A stretch of 64,000 bases of DNA from Erinaceus europaeus (taxonomy: Eukaryota > Chordata > Mammalia > Eulipotyphla > Erinaceidae): the NCBI RefSeq assembly GCF_950295315.1, contig NC_080170.1, positions 93,480,054 through 93,544,053 of the forward strand. Reading direction: 5' to 3'. Positions 47,177-57,700 of this stretch are shown here, one piece after another (within the stretch, counting starts at the first letter, position 1; each line of letters begins with the position of its first letter). Below the pieces are notes generated by a model that was not told the DNA's origin, ran no database searches, and was given only the letters and a program-made list of their open reading frames with translations. A program made the translations under genes and the position numbers.

Positions 47177-48479
47177 GGTTTATAGGATATTTATAATAGA
47201 CTTACTTCTCTTTTACTAGACTAGGTAGTTCAGGCTCAGTTTGAGGAGGAGGGATACTCTCCACCAAATGGATTTTCACTGTCATCTTTGGACCAGGATT
47301 CCCTTTTACTTCCTCATCTGTTTTCTAGTTTGTAGATCCACCACATGGTAGTATGAAAAGACAGATATTAACTCAACAACAGATTACAAGGAGTTTCCTA
47401 TGTTCTAAACTCTTCAAAAATTCATCTACTTTGAACACCACTTAGGGTTGCAAAGATACAATAGACATTTTGTTTGTATGGAAGAAGATTTCAGGTAGTT
47501 GTCCAGTGAGGAGACTTGTGATTTTTCTAGAAGCTCAAATCTAGCTAGAGGTAAAGAACATTCTAGGAAAGGACAAAAATATGGGATACATCAAGAAGCT
47601 TGAATGGAAATCAGCCACTTGTGAGTAATTTTTACAATAATGCACTGAGCTATGTCAAGCATTCTCTGTATTATTATATTAAATACTTTGTCATTTTTTA
47701 CTGGCATTGCTTAAGCAAATTGGAGCAGTTTAAACATGTGCTATCAATACAAATGTATACTCAGTATAGCAATTTAAGTAAAAATGTCAATCTGTTTTGT
47801 ATTGTGGTATTGGCATCACACACAACTTCTTGACTAAGCTTTGAAATAACGTGTGCCAAGGCTTTTCTCTCATTATACTCTAAATAATTGATAACTGACA
47901 ATATGTGACATTTATTGAGCATCAGCAATATGCTAGCTAGTTTACAGAGGCTAGAACTGTCAAGGGACCCTGCCCAATTGGCTCACTATCAAAATGCAGT
48001 CTGCCATTTGCTAAGCCTTCCATGCTTCACTAAGCTAAAAGCAAAGAAAGAATTTCTGGAGATTCATTGCAGAAGTGAATGGGGTCAGATTTTCTCTGCA
48101 GGTAGCTCTGTGGGCATAAGTATTAGTTCCATAGGGAAGCAATCTGTTCCCATGGATTTAGTAATTTTAGAAGATAAACTTCATAATCTAGTCTAGATTG
48201 AAAGTAAAGACTCTCCTATCATTTTATAATATGATATTTATTTCTTCTATAACTTGTAAATGAGCCTTTGCCAGTGATTTTCCTCACGTTCAAACTGTGA
48301 GTACATGTATTTCAGTCTAACACATTAAAAAATTAGTTGAAATTTTCAGGAAAGCCTGAGCTTTAAAAGATTTAAAGTATTTATTTTAAACCTTTTCCCT
48401 ATTGCACTGAATAAAGTCTCAGTGCTATGGTCTCTTTCATTCTCTTTATTTCTTCCTTTCTCTTTTTCTTTCTTTTTTG
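47177..48479. other. Unrecognised intergenic DNA
   Basis: No gene seen. A possible MIR piece (ACATTTATTGAGCATCAGC) lies at 47900-47945. Confidence 0.35.
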
Positions 48480-48624
48480 CTTTTTAGAGGATTTTATTTA
48501 TTCATGAAGAATGACTGAGAGAAAGAACCAGACATCACTCTAGTACATGTGCTTCTGGGGACTGAACTCAGGACCTCATATTTGAGAGTCCAATGGTTTA
48601 TCTACTGTGCCACCTCCTGAACCA
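48480..48624 (-). mobile_element. SINE-III copy
   Basis: GACATCACTCTAGTACATG, GGGGACTGAACTCAGGACC, CTGTGCCACCTCCTG. Confidence 0.88.
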
Positions 48625-48821
48625 CCTCTCTCTGCTTTCTATGCCTCTATCTAAATAATAAACAAGCAAACAAGCAAGTACATAAAGTATTTCTTAAAAT
48701 TTCCGGTTCCTTGAAGAAAATAAAAGACAAAAAAATGGAAGAAATATATAGTGGAAAATATATGAAAATGAAATACCATAGAAGTGTAGGAAATGTAAAG
48801 AAATTAAACTGAGAATTTTTA

Positions 48822-49107
48822 ATTTATTTAAAAAATTTTTAAATTTATTTATTTTCCCTTTAGTTGCTCTTGTTTTAGTTATTATTATTGTTGTTATTGA
48901 TGTTGTTGTTGTTAGATAGGATAGAGAGAAATGGAGAGGAGGTGAAGACAGAAAGGGGGAGAGAAAGACAGACACCTGCAGACCTGCTTCACTGCCTGTG
49001 AAGCGACTCCCCTGCAGGTGGGGAGCCGGGGCTGAACCAGGATCCTTACATTGGTCCTTGAGCTTTGCGCCATGTGCACTTAACCTGTTGCACTACCACC
49101 CAACTCC
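48822..49107 (-). mobile_element. SINE-I copy inserted beside an old L1 tail
   Basis: Reverse SINE-I with GTTGTTGTTAGATAGGATAG, GTGAAGCGACTCCCCTGC, GCGCCATGTGCACTTAACC. TTTAATTTA on both sides may be the duplication. Confidence 0.9.
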
Positions 49108-49109
49108 CT

Positions 49110-49290
49110 TTAATTTACTTTTTATTAGTAATTTACATAATTACAAAATAATAGGGATACAATTCCATACCATTCCCACCACCAGAGTACTATGTCCCCA
49201 TTCCCTTCATTGGAAACTGCAGTGGTTTTCCCAAGGTCGTAGACTTGGGTTTACCATTATTTCTATAAATATCTGTCTACCTAGCTCTTC
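49110..49290 (-). mobile_element. Old L1-type 3' UTR fragment
   Basis: TTTTTATTAGTAATTTACATAA, CATTCCCACCACCAGAG and AGACTTGGGTTTACCATTATT. The matching pattern recurs at 63695-63900. Confidence 0.5.
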
Positions 49291-49504
49291 CTGAACAGGA
49301 AGTGATGTTCTGAGAGCCAACAAGCCCAATTAATCAACTCAGCAATTACTTATCAGAAGGCATTTTTTAATATAAATAGGAAAGGATGAATAGGATAATT
49401 TAAAAAAGGCAATAAGACCTTCCAGATAGAGCTGTCAGTCTTGAGAGAAATAAGTGAAGATAAAAAGCCCTTAGGACTCAATCTCACCTCCAATGTCCCT
49501 GTCC

Positions 49505-50033
49505 TGTCGTATGCTTTACATTGGTTTGTTCTAGCCCTCCCCCGCCAAGAGAATTGGATGAGTCCTGCTTGGCCCCGCCCCAAAAAACCCGGAGAGAGGG
49601 TTCCTGAGTCCGAGAGTTCCTGAGTTCGAGAGTGTGAGAGTTTCAGAGGGTTCCCGAGTACGAGAGTTCGAGAGTTTCTGAGTTCGAGAGTAAGGGAGAG
49701 GGTTCCTGAGTTGGAGAGTGCCAGAGTTCCTGAGTTCCTGAGTTCGAGAGTTTCAGGGTTACAGAGTAAGAGAGAGTGCCAGAGAGACAGAGTTCCTGGG
49801 TTCCTGAGTTCCAGAGTAAAAGAAAGAGTGCTTGCGCCACCGCAAAGAGACAGCAGAGTTCTGTTTGGTGATTAGTTTGTCTTAGTTTATGATTAGTTTG
49901 TCTTAGTTTATGAATCGTTGGTCCTGAATAAAGAAATACAGCTTCCCTGCCCAGCCGTTGTCTCCGCGTCTCTGTTACCCGCCGTGAAGCAAGCCAGCAT
50001 GGCCGGCAAGAGCCTTCCGAAATTTTAACAACA
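49505..50033 (+). mobile_element. Solo LTR of an endogenous retrovirus (ERV2/ERVK-like)
   Basis: 529 bp with TGT...ACA termini and a 6-bp target-site duplication CTGTCC (49499-49504 and 50034-50039). A poly(A) signal AATAAAG near 49927 is followed by a GC-richer U5-like end. The U3 contains a degenerate tandem array of GAGTTCCTGAGTTCGAGA-like units (about 49590-49815). There is no internal retroviral sequence, so this is a recombined solo LTR. The 6-bp duplication fits the ERV2 class. Confidence 0.75.
49590..49815 (+). repeat. Degenerate minisatellite inside the LTR
   Basis: Repeated GTTCCTGAG, TTCGAGAG and GAGTTTC units of roughly 17-20 bp with many variants. The minus-strand frame reading ...SGTQEL... 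is only its translation. Confidence 0.8.
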
Positions 50034-50039
50034 CTGTCC

Positions 50040-51269
50040 CACACTTAAACTGACTGATTTGGGAGGTAAAGAGATAAAGTTTAGGACCCCAAGAGATATT
50101 ATGAACTCTTGACCACTATATGAACACCTCATATAAAAGTTTGTTTAAATTACATTCTTTTGTTGATAGATGTTTTCAACAGCTCTGCATGTTTTCAGTC
50201 ACAGGAAAATGTGCCATCACTAACCAGATCACCAACATAAAAACAGGTCACCCCTTATTTGTAGGACTCCAGTCTCTACACAAAGTAGAAATAAGAAATG
50301 TTTCTGAGAGAGAAGAGCAGTGATTTCACTTGGAACCTTGAAGCTAGTCATTTCTACATTCAGCCTATGTCCAGTAATCTTCTGTTACACCCTATTATTT
50401 CTCCCAGTGGGACCTATGAAATGAAAAGTTTTATGCCTTGCTGAAGAAATTTCAGGCTACAAATAAAAAGATGATGAAGCATTGGTCTGATGGGTGAACA
50501 TCCCTGACATGACAGCACACTCATATCTTTTACCCCACTTTTTTTTGTCATGGTATATTTATGGTGGGAGAAAAATTCAAATTTGACAATAACAAAAATA
50601 AAGCAAGAAAACCTTTATAGAACTGTTACACAGCTTTGGTTGTAGACAAAATTTTTTGTCTGCTCTAAACTAGTTTAGCATAATATTCTTTAAGTTGATC
50701 TTAAGTCACACCTATCTGGCAATTTTGATATAGGAGCACTATGGCAATAGTAAATATGTTTATTGGCTAGCAGTTTATTGCATTGACATAATGTCATAAT
50801 ACAATGTTACTTCGATCTGAAAAACACTTATTTGTGTGCCTAAAATGCAGTAGACATTTCCTAAATGCTGTTGTGATATGACATGAAGAGAGGTGGAAAT
50901 GATACACTTAAGAACAAGAAAGTTTTCTGGATTAAAACTTGTCTGTTGGAGAACATGTCAGACAATCTGTTTTATTTCAAAGGTTTGCAAATTGATGTAG
51001 CTAAGAAAATTTGAGAGACCATAGTTTTTTTCATCAGCAGGGAAAATGTGCTTACCCTCCCTTGAATTACCAATGATTCATTGCATGTCTGTGCGTAACA
51101 ACTCTGAACAAAGGTCGGAGTACATTCTTCCTTACATGTGTGAGGTTTCTTCCACCTTTGCACTTTTAACAAGACTTTCATTACAGAATGACTCAAAGAT
51201 AAATGTCATGTTTCATCATCTTGCATTCTAGTAATGCCCTAAATCTGTTTTCAAATATATTTGCCAAAT
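50040..51269. other. Unrecognised intergenic DNA
   Basis: AT-rich; no supported feature. Confidence 0.4.
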
Positions 51270-51600
51270 CACTTTATTGGGAGGGGGGATTAGTGGTATA
51301 CAGTACAGTTGTTAACACAAGGATATGGCTTCTAGTCTCCTTGTAATAGGTGTCTAAAAAACATTTTCATCCCAAACTTAAGTTTTTTTCCACCATCATG
51401 CACCAGGTCCCTAAAACCCTTATCTTCCTGCCTTCCTCTCCTAAAACCTCACTTCTCTCCTCCCACAAAGTCCTTTTCTTTAGTCAATACACTACACCCA
51501 GCCAAAGTTTTTGCTTTTGTGTTTTCCTCTTCTATCTTTGTTTATAAAGTTCCTCCAATGAGTGAGATTGTCCAGTATTTGTCCCTCTCTTTTTGGCTTA
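51270..51600 (-). mobile_element. Old L1-type 3' end fragment
   Basis: Pyrimidine-rich 3' UTR-like sequence leading into TTTTTGGCTTACCTCACTTC, the reverse complement of the L1 GTGAAATAAGTCAGAAA region. Confidence 0.5.
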
Positions 51601-51779
51601 CCTCACTTCTATAAGCAATAGCAAAACAACAAAAAGCCATATACAGCAACACCCAACACTAGTTCAAATACATTTTTACAGGATTTTGTTGAAAGAAAGT
51701 GCTATACATTTGAAAGGGGTCTGAATACATCATTTTCTATGGAAAGTTTTCAGAAAATACAACTATAGAAAATATTTTC

Positions 51780-52360
51780 TTGTATCATCTATCTATGAGT
51801 GATGACATGCCATATTCATCCTTCTCTTTCTGGCTTATCTCACTTTTCTCCCTTTCTAAGTCACACCTATATCTTTTATATTACTACTTCCAAATGTCTT
51901 TTCTATTTTCCTCTTCTCTCTCTAGGCCCTGATGAAATTAGAGTTCAGAGCCCTCTGATCATCTTCTCTTGACATTTCTCTCTCTCTAGGAGTATGAACT
52001 AAAATTCTTTTTGAAGTGCAGAAGGTGGAAGGTCTGACTTCTGTAATTGCTTCTCTGCTGGACCTGGGCGTTGGCAGGTTAATCCACACCCCCTACCCCC
52101 TGTCTCTATCTTTCCCTAGTGGGGTAGGGCTCTGGAGAGGTGATGTTTCAGGACACATTGGTGAGGTCATCTGCTCAGGGAGGTAAGATGGAATCATAGT
52201 AGCATCTGCAATTTGGTGGCTGAAAGATATAAAGCAAGATAAAATTATTAATAAGCAGACACCAAATAGTAGGAATAGAGCAAATGAGACTAGGAACATG
52301 TGGGTGGAAAGAAGTTAGGAAGTCTGTTTTAGGTATGTTCCTAGAGGCCCATAACTTTAG
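51780..52360 (-). mobile_element. Type-C L1 3'-UTR-like element
   Basis: Reverse-oriented, longest copy: AGTGCAGAAGGTGGAAGG, TTTCCCTAGTGGGGTAGGGC, ACACATTGGTGAGGTCATC. Confidence 0.6.
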
Positions 52361-52514
52361 TAATTTTTGCTTCAGCTTGATAGGTAACATGCAGGTGTCC
52401 TAAAAATATTGTCTGGGAAGATGATGTCAAGAGTTGAGACTAGGGCTAGAAAGCTGAATTCTGGCAGAGAGTAGCTCCTGAACTTGAAGAAAGCATATAG
52501 ACAGAATTATTTGT

Positions 52515-52653
52515 ATGAACAACTATATGCCACCAAGCTAGAGAACCTGGAAGAAATGGATGATTTCCTAGATACCTACCAACTTCCAAAACTAAGTAAA
52601 GAGGAAGTAGATAACATGAACAGGCCCATCACAGCTAATGAAATTGAAACAGT
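52515..52653 (+). mobile_element. Isolated internal L1 ORF2 fragment
   Basis: Nearly identical to 32936-33074 of L1 #2 ([42 protein letters not shown]) and open throughout. Neither an L1 3' UTR nor a poly(A) tail follows. Confidence 0.85.
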
Positions 52654-53139
52654 AAGTTGCTTTGAGATAACAACTAGAAGTTTGGGTAGTAAAATAAATC
52701 CAGAAGAGGCTCATTAAGATTTTCTTGCCCATAAAATGAAAATAAAAGATCATATTTGCAAAGTTCTATGGAAGAAAAATTGGAAAGATCGCTCAAATTA
52801 CTTAGTAAAGAGAATGCTGCTATCAAAAACACCACCACAGCAGCTACTGTTAAAACAAAACTGCAGTCAGTAAAATTACTTGAAATATTTATGTTTACTT
52901 CCAGTTTTCAGATTAAAACAGAGTATCATGTTCCTTAAGTTTGCTGTTCACAGTCTTGTTTCCTCTCTTGATTCCTATAAATGTAGCAGCTGATACTGTT
53001 GACTGGCTACGGAAGAAGGGCACACGCTAGAAGAAGAAGCAGCTGATAAACTTTCTTTAGAATCAAAACAACTATACGCAAATGAATTTTTTGCCTTGCC
53101 TTCCCTTGCTGTTGTAAATTAACTTAAAAAAGGGGCTTG
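52654..53139. other. Unrecognised intergenic DNA
   Basis: No supported feature between the L1 fragment and the LTR-like block. Confidence 0.4.
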
Positions 53140-53930
53140 GGGGTGTTGGGGGCTGCTGAATCTCATAGAAGGATTCACAGCGAGGAGCTGGGAACTGGTT
53201 TAAACAATACACGGTTTATTAGGGTAAAACAGGTAAAAGGCAAAATAAGCAGTCATCATCAAGGGTTAAGCGTACGCTGGTCTATAAAGTCTGAATATGG
53301 CTATCAAAGTTTAGTCCCATAAGATAAACAATTATAAGCTTTGGTAAAGGTTGCTTTTGGCTGTAGAGGGGTCTAAAAGTTTAACGGCTAGCAGAGTCAC
53401 AGGTGTTCAGTTCCCAGGAGAAGTAGCCATGGCGCACCTGACCAGAAGAAGCTTCTGACCAGGAGAAGAAGCAGCAGCCAGCCAAAGAGGCTCACGTGCT
53501 CAAAGTCCCTTGCTTTTATACATTCCCTTCTCTGAAGCACCTCCTAAGGATGAGGCTTTGCCTTTGCCTTTGCCTTTGCCTTGCCTTGCCTCCAAATGGT
53601 GTTACAAAGCAACTTGTCTTGCCTCCAAATGGTGTTACTCACAAAGCAACCATAAACAGGTCAAGTTCTTTATTCAGTGGATACCCATTTCTGATTTTAT
53701 AACTACACTCTCCTATCAAACTTTGCTGAGTACCCATTGGTTTATAAGTCATACAGTACTAGGCTGAATTAGAGTTTGAACACTTAGAGGTTGATTAGGT
53801 CAACCAATCTATCATCTCAACCAGAACTCTTCCAAATAACATCCATAACAAATCCTGATTCAGTTGTGTTTGGGTGGTTTGGTAAGCAGTGCTTTGTGAG
53901 TAACACCATTTGGACCCTTGACAATACACA
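53140..53930 (-). mobile_element. Probable retroviral LTR upstream of MORC1
   Basis: Read on the minus strand it has a TATA-like TGTATAAAAGC (near 53517), a poly(A) signal AATAAACCG (near 53215), and an end ...CAGCCCCCAACA at the TG/CA-type border near 53140. Within it are a (TTTGCC)n run (53561-53587) and a duplicated CCTCCAAATGGTGTTAC (53589, 53622). The distal border is unclear and no target-site duplication was found. Confidence 0.5.
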
Positions 53931-54499
53931 GCCCTTCCTTCATTTACATCCAAGTCACTCCCTCCCCACTTTCTAAATGCCTGTAGTTCTATCTTTTAGA
54001 ACAATACGAAATATCTATTCCTTCTAGCACATCAAATGGTTGTCTGGTGACTGGGGCAGATGAAGGAAGGTTCTTATGGAACACTTTACATTGTACCAAA
54101 GTCCAAATTCTGTTCTGATTACATTAGTTTATCTTCCTTGCTTCTCTCGCTCATACCTTTTCTCCTTTACTCCCCTCAACTGAAGAAAACCACAACTGAT
54201 GCAAGATACACAAAATAATAAGTGTTGGGGCTAGAACGCACAAAATAAATACTTTTGACAGCTACGTTGTGTAAAAAACTTGCAATATGGGGTTGGGGAG
54301 AGGAAGATGGGGTGGTTCATTGCTGATCAAATTCCAAACTTAGCCTTGAATTCTATTTTCCAACTAAGGAGCCTCAATACAACTGTCTAGGAAGGTCACC
54401 TAAAACTTAGTTTAAAAAAAAAACAACGTAGTTTGCCAATAACAAGGTGACCTAAAGTTGCCTGTCTCAATAGATGGATGTGGGATCAACTGAGAATTT
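53931..54499. other. MORC1 upstream DNA, no repeat recognised
   Basis: Repeat-poor compared with the rest of the window. Confidence 0.4.
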
Positions 54500-54678
54500 G
54501 CACAGTACAGGGTGTCACTTCCTGTCTGGCCGCCAGGGGGAGGCAAAGAGGAGCCCAGCAGGGTGTGGGCGTGGGCTTGTGCGTGGGCTTGTTGTGCGGG
54601 GGCGTCAGTATGGGCGACACAAGCTGGGCTGGTATTCGCACGGGTGTCCCCAAGGGCTCGCGGGTCGAGTTCAAAGCT
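54500..54678 (+). promoter_or_regulatory. MORC1 promoter-proximal GC-rich region
   Basis: This is the only clearly GC- and CpG-richer stretch nearby. It has no TATA box. It contains a CTCF-like motif and two GCGTGGGC boxes (54570-54577, 54581-54588) of EGR/KLF type. The MORC1 reading frame is open through this region from 54478. Confidence 0.55.
54527..54545 (+). promoter_or_regulatory. CTCF/CTCFL-like binding motif
   Basis: TGGCCGCCAGGGGGAGGCA agrees with the CTCF core (CCASYAGRKGGC type) at nearly all informative positions. It lies 134 bp before the MORC1 ATG. Confidence 0.6.
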
Positions 54679-54743
54679 ATGGGGGACAAGTACGCCACTC
54701 TGCAAAGGGCCCAGCTGCTTCTGGAGTTCATCCACGCCAATTC
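54679..54743 (+). CDS. MORC1: MORC1 coding exon 1
   Basis: The start ATG at 54679 has G at -3 and +4. It gives 21 codons plus two bases of a Ser codon before donor GTGAGT. I chose this start because it matches the known short N-terminus. An in-frame ATG at 54610, also in strong context, would add 23 residues. Confidence 0.9.
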
Positions 54744-57700
54744 GTGAGTGCAGCCATGGAGTGGGAGAAAGGGAGGTTGCCATACAGTACAGAAAAGTTT
54801 TAGCCATCTCCTAGCAAAATGAATTTTGCACGGTTCTACATCCGTGCTTGACATAAATGTTTGCTTACGTGCCATAGGCTCTCTAAAAAAATAGTAATGG
54901 GGGCAGGGGGAGTCGGGCAGTAGCGCTGCGGGTTAAGTGCAAGGACCTGTGTAAGGATCCCAGTTCGAGCCCCAGGATGCCCACCTGAAGGGGAGTCGCT
55001 TCATAGGTGGTGAAGCGGGTCTGCAGGTGTCTTGTCTTTCTCTCCCCGTCTCTGTCTTCCCCTCCTCTCTCCATTTCTCTTTGTCCTATCCAACAACGAC
55101 GACATCAATAACAACAATAATAACTACAACAATAAAAAAACAAGGGCAACAAAAGGAAATGAATAAAAAGTATTAAAAAATTAAAAAAAATAGTAATCAC
55201 ACGCACGCACGCACTTGCGTGCATGCTAGCTAGGCTAGTCCATTTTAAAGCTCAATTAACACCAAGTCATAGAAAGATCCTACATTTATCTTTCAACAAG
55301 ACGATTTAATTATAGGTTACCAGAAACCCAATTCTACCAAATTTGCCTATCTCTAGTGATTTCTCTGCCCAACACATTGACATTTTAAAGATTAAAGTTG
55401 TCTTCTGGAGAGTACATGTAATTTTTAGTTATTGATTCTAGCCTCTCTGACCTCCTAAATTTTCCCTAAATTGTTATCTGTTTCAGGATAGGAACCTCAC
55501 ATTTGAGTTATTACTGGGGCATTTTTTTCTTCTTTGTCGGGTTCAGATACACTTTGGTTGCTCATTAGGTGTGATTTCCAATCTCAGATTGCAGAGGCAG
55601 ATGACTGAGTGTGTGTATTGCAGCTAGCATTCTAACACAGGAAAGATAACACTGAGTATTGTGAAATTTAGGATAGCTTGTTGCTCTTCCAGAATCTTTC
55701 AGTAATTTGGATTTGCTGGAAGTACCAATGAAACCGCAGAAAAGGAAAAAAATAAACAGAGGCAATTATTGGATGGTTTCTCTCATATTTGGAATTAAAA
55801 TTAGTGAACTTGGAAAAAATAAGAGAGAGGAATGGCCTGTCTCTAAGACTTTGTGAGAACTTAGGTGATTTCAATTTTATTTAGTGTTTAAAATAATTTA
55901 TATTAAGAGCAGGAGAGAGGTCAGAGCAGCACTCTGGTGTATGCAGTTGCTGGAGACTAAACTCAGGATCTCATGCTTGTGAGTTCAAAACCATCTCCTA
56001 GGCCACTAATTTATTATTTTTTTATTGAAGTAAGCTTGGTTTACAAAATTATGCATGTTTCAGGAGTAAAATTTCACACCTATTCAAAATCTGTGCTACC
56101 TCAAAGTAGATTTAAGAAAAAAATAATTGTGCAAAGCATTGTGTAACTATGTAGTGTAATATAATAATGTAAAATATTTAATGTTTTTTTAAATTGAATT
56201 TTCAGTTAACATATTGTCCTGTGGCCTGAGGTATCTGAAATCTCTGATCCTTTCTGTTGTTAATTAAAAAAAAAATTTTTTTTTTGATAAATGGGTCTCT
56301 CATGTGTCTGTCTGCTACCTGTTTACCTAATCTTAAAAAAATAAATAAAGTTACATCCTGAGTCTTTCCTTAATGTGGCTGTAAGGCTACTGAGTAAACT
56401 AAACTACCCACACCAGGAAATGTAAAATAAAGCAAGCAGGGGACCTTGAGGAAACCAAATTTCATCCATGGTGAAAACCTTCAAAGTATTATGAACAGTG
56501 ATTAGTACCTAGTGTGTTCTGTTACTCAGGGCTTGGGCACAGGAGTGAGTGACCACAGGGAATCTGTGAGGTTACTTAAAGAACAAATTTTCAGAGGTGA
56601 AAATTCTATAGAACAATACAGGTTAGTCAAATGATGGACTCCTGTTAGATCTGGCATATGTAGGTTTTTTTTTTCCCCTCCAAAGAGGGAGTGGAGGTGA
56701 GTTGAGATGAGGTGTGGTGGGGAGGCGGAATTTGGAAGCTGGAGGCAGGATTTTTATCAGGGTTTGTAAAAAATAATTTGTCTTTAAACATTTCTCTTTT
56801 TCTTTCTTTCCTTATTCCTTTCTGACAAAGAGACTGTTCCCTTCAAAGTAGGAGGGGCTGGGCTTGAATCTGCATCACATGCCAAAACAGTATACTATCC
56901 ACTTGAGCTATTTCACCAGCCCTTTGTAAATTCTTTTTTTTTTTTTTGATAATGCAATTTTAATGAATAATTCTCTAATAAATATTTGAACAGATGCTTA
57001 TAAATCAGTTTGAGAACATGAGAATTTGCTCTAAGTGCAGTAAGGTCCTTGAAGTCTTCGCTTTAGTAGTAGCCAAGATATTTTGGCAGCCGTGTGCTCA
57101 GACCTGGCTTTATAATGGAACACATCCACTGAAGAATCTGGGCCGTGCTGAGAAAGTTGTTTCTAGAATAACTGCTTAATTGATTATCTGTCTAAAGCTG
57201 GAGAACATTTGTCTGCAAATGTCTTAACCTTTTGTACTGATTACAAAGTTGGTTTAACTTTTTGTTTTCCCTTTATTTCTTCATCAGCACCACTCACAGC
57301 TTCCTTTTTGGAGCCCTGGCTGAATTACTAGACAATGCAAGGTAAGGCTTCTCTGTGGAAAGAGGTTATTGTGGGAACTTTATGATGTATGACTTAAATC
57401 AAATCTATTTATATATAATGATTTAAAAAGTAATGTCACTGGGGTTGGAAAGATAGCATAATGGTTATGCAAAAAAAAAAAAAGTAATGTCACTTTTTCA
57501 CCTCTGAAATGGTCTGTGGTCTGATTTCCTACAAAATCAAAGTATTAGAGAACAGACAAGAGGATACATCATTTTGCAATTCTGATCAAATTTGAAGTGC
57601 TGGTAAACTGGAGCTTTGCTTTTGTGTTAGTAATTGTGTATTAGAAGACACTCATTTGATGGATTTTGAGATATTTATCAGTGTAGACTATGTTGAGAAT

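Noticed and set aside
47915..48196. 93-codon plus-strand frame as a gene or exon
   Set aside because: Its start overlaps a MIR-like piece and it has no flanking splice signals or family resemblance.
49643..50044. Minus-strand frame rich in Ser-Gly-Thr-Gln
   Set aside because: It is the translation of the degenerate repeat inside the solo LTR.
54412..54875. Two minus-strand frames of about 130 codons opposite MORC1 exon 1
   Set aside because: They are antisense shadows of a GC-richer promoter and exon with no splice or family support.
55199..55225. CpG-bearing (ACGC) run with GCACTTGCGTGC as a regulatory palindrome
   Set aside because: It is simple sequence next to a SINE tail, with no independent support.
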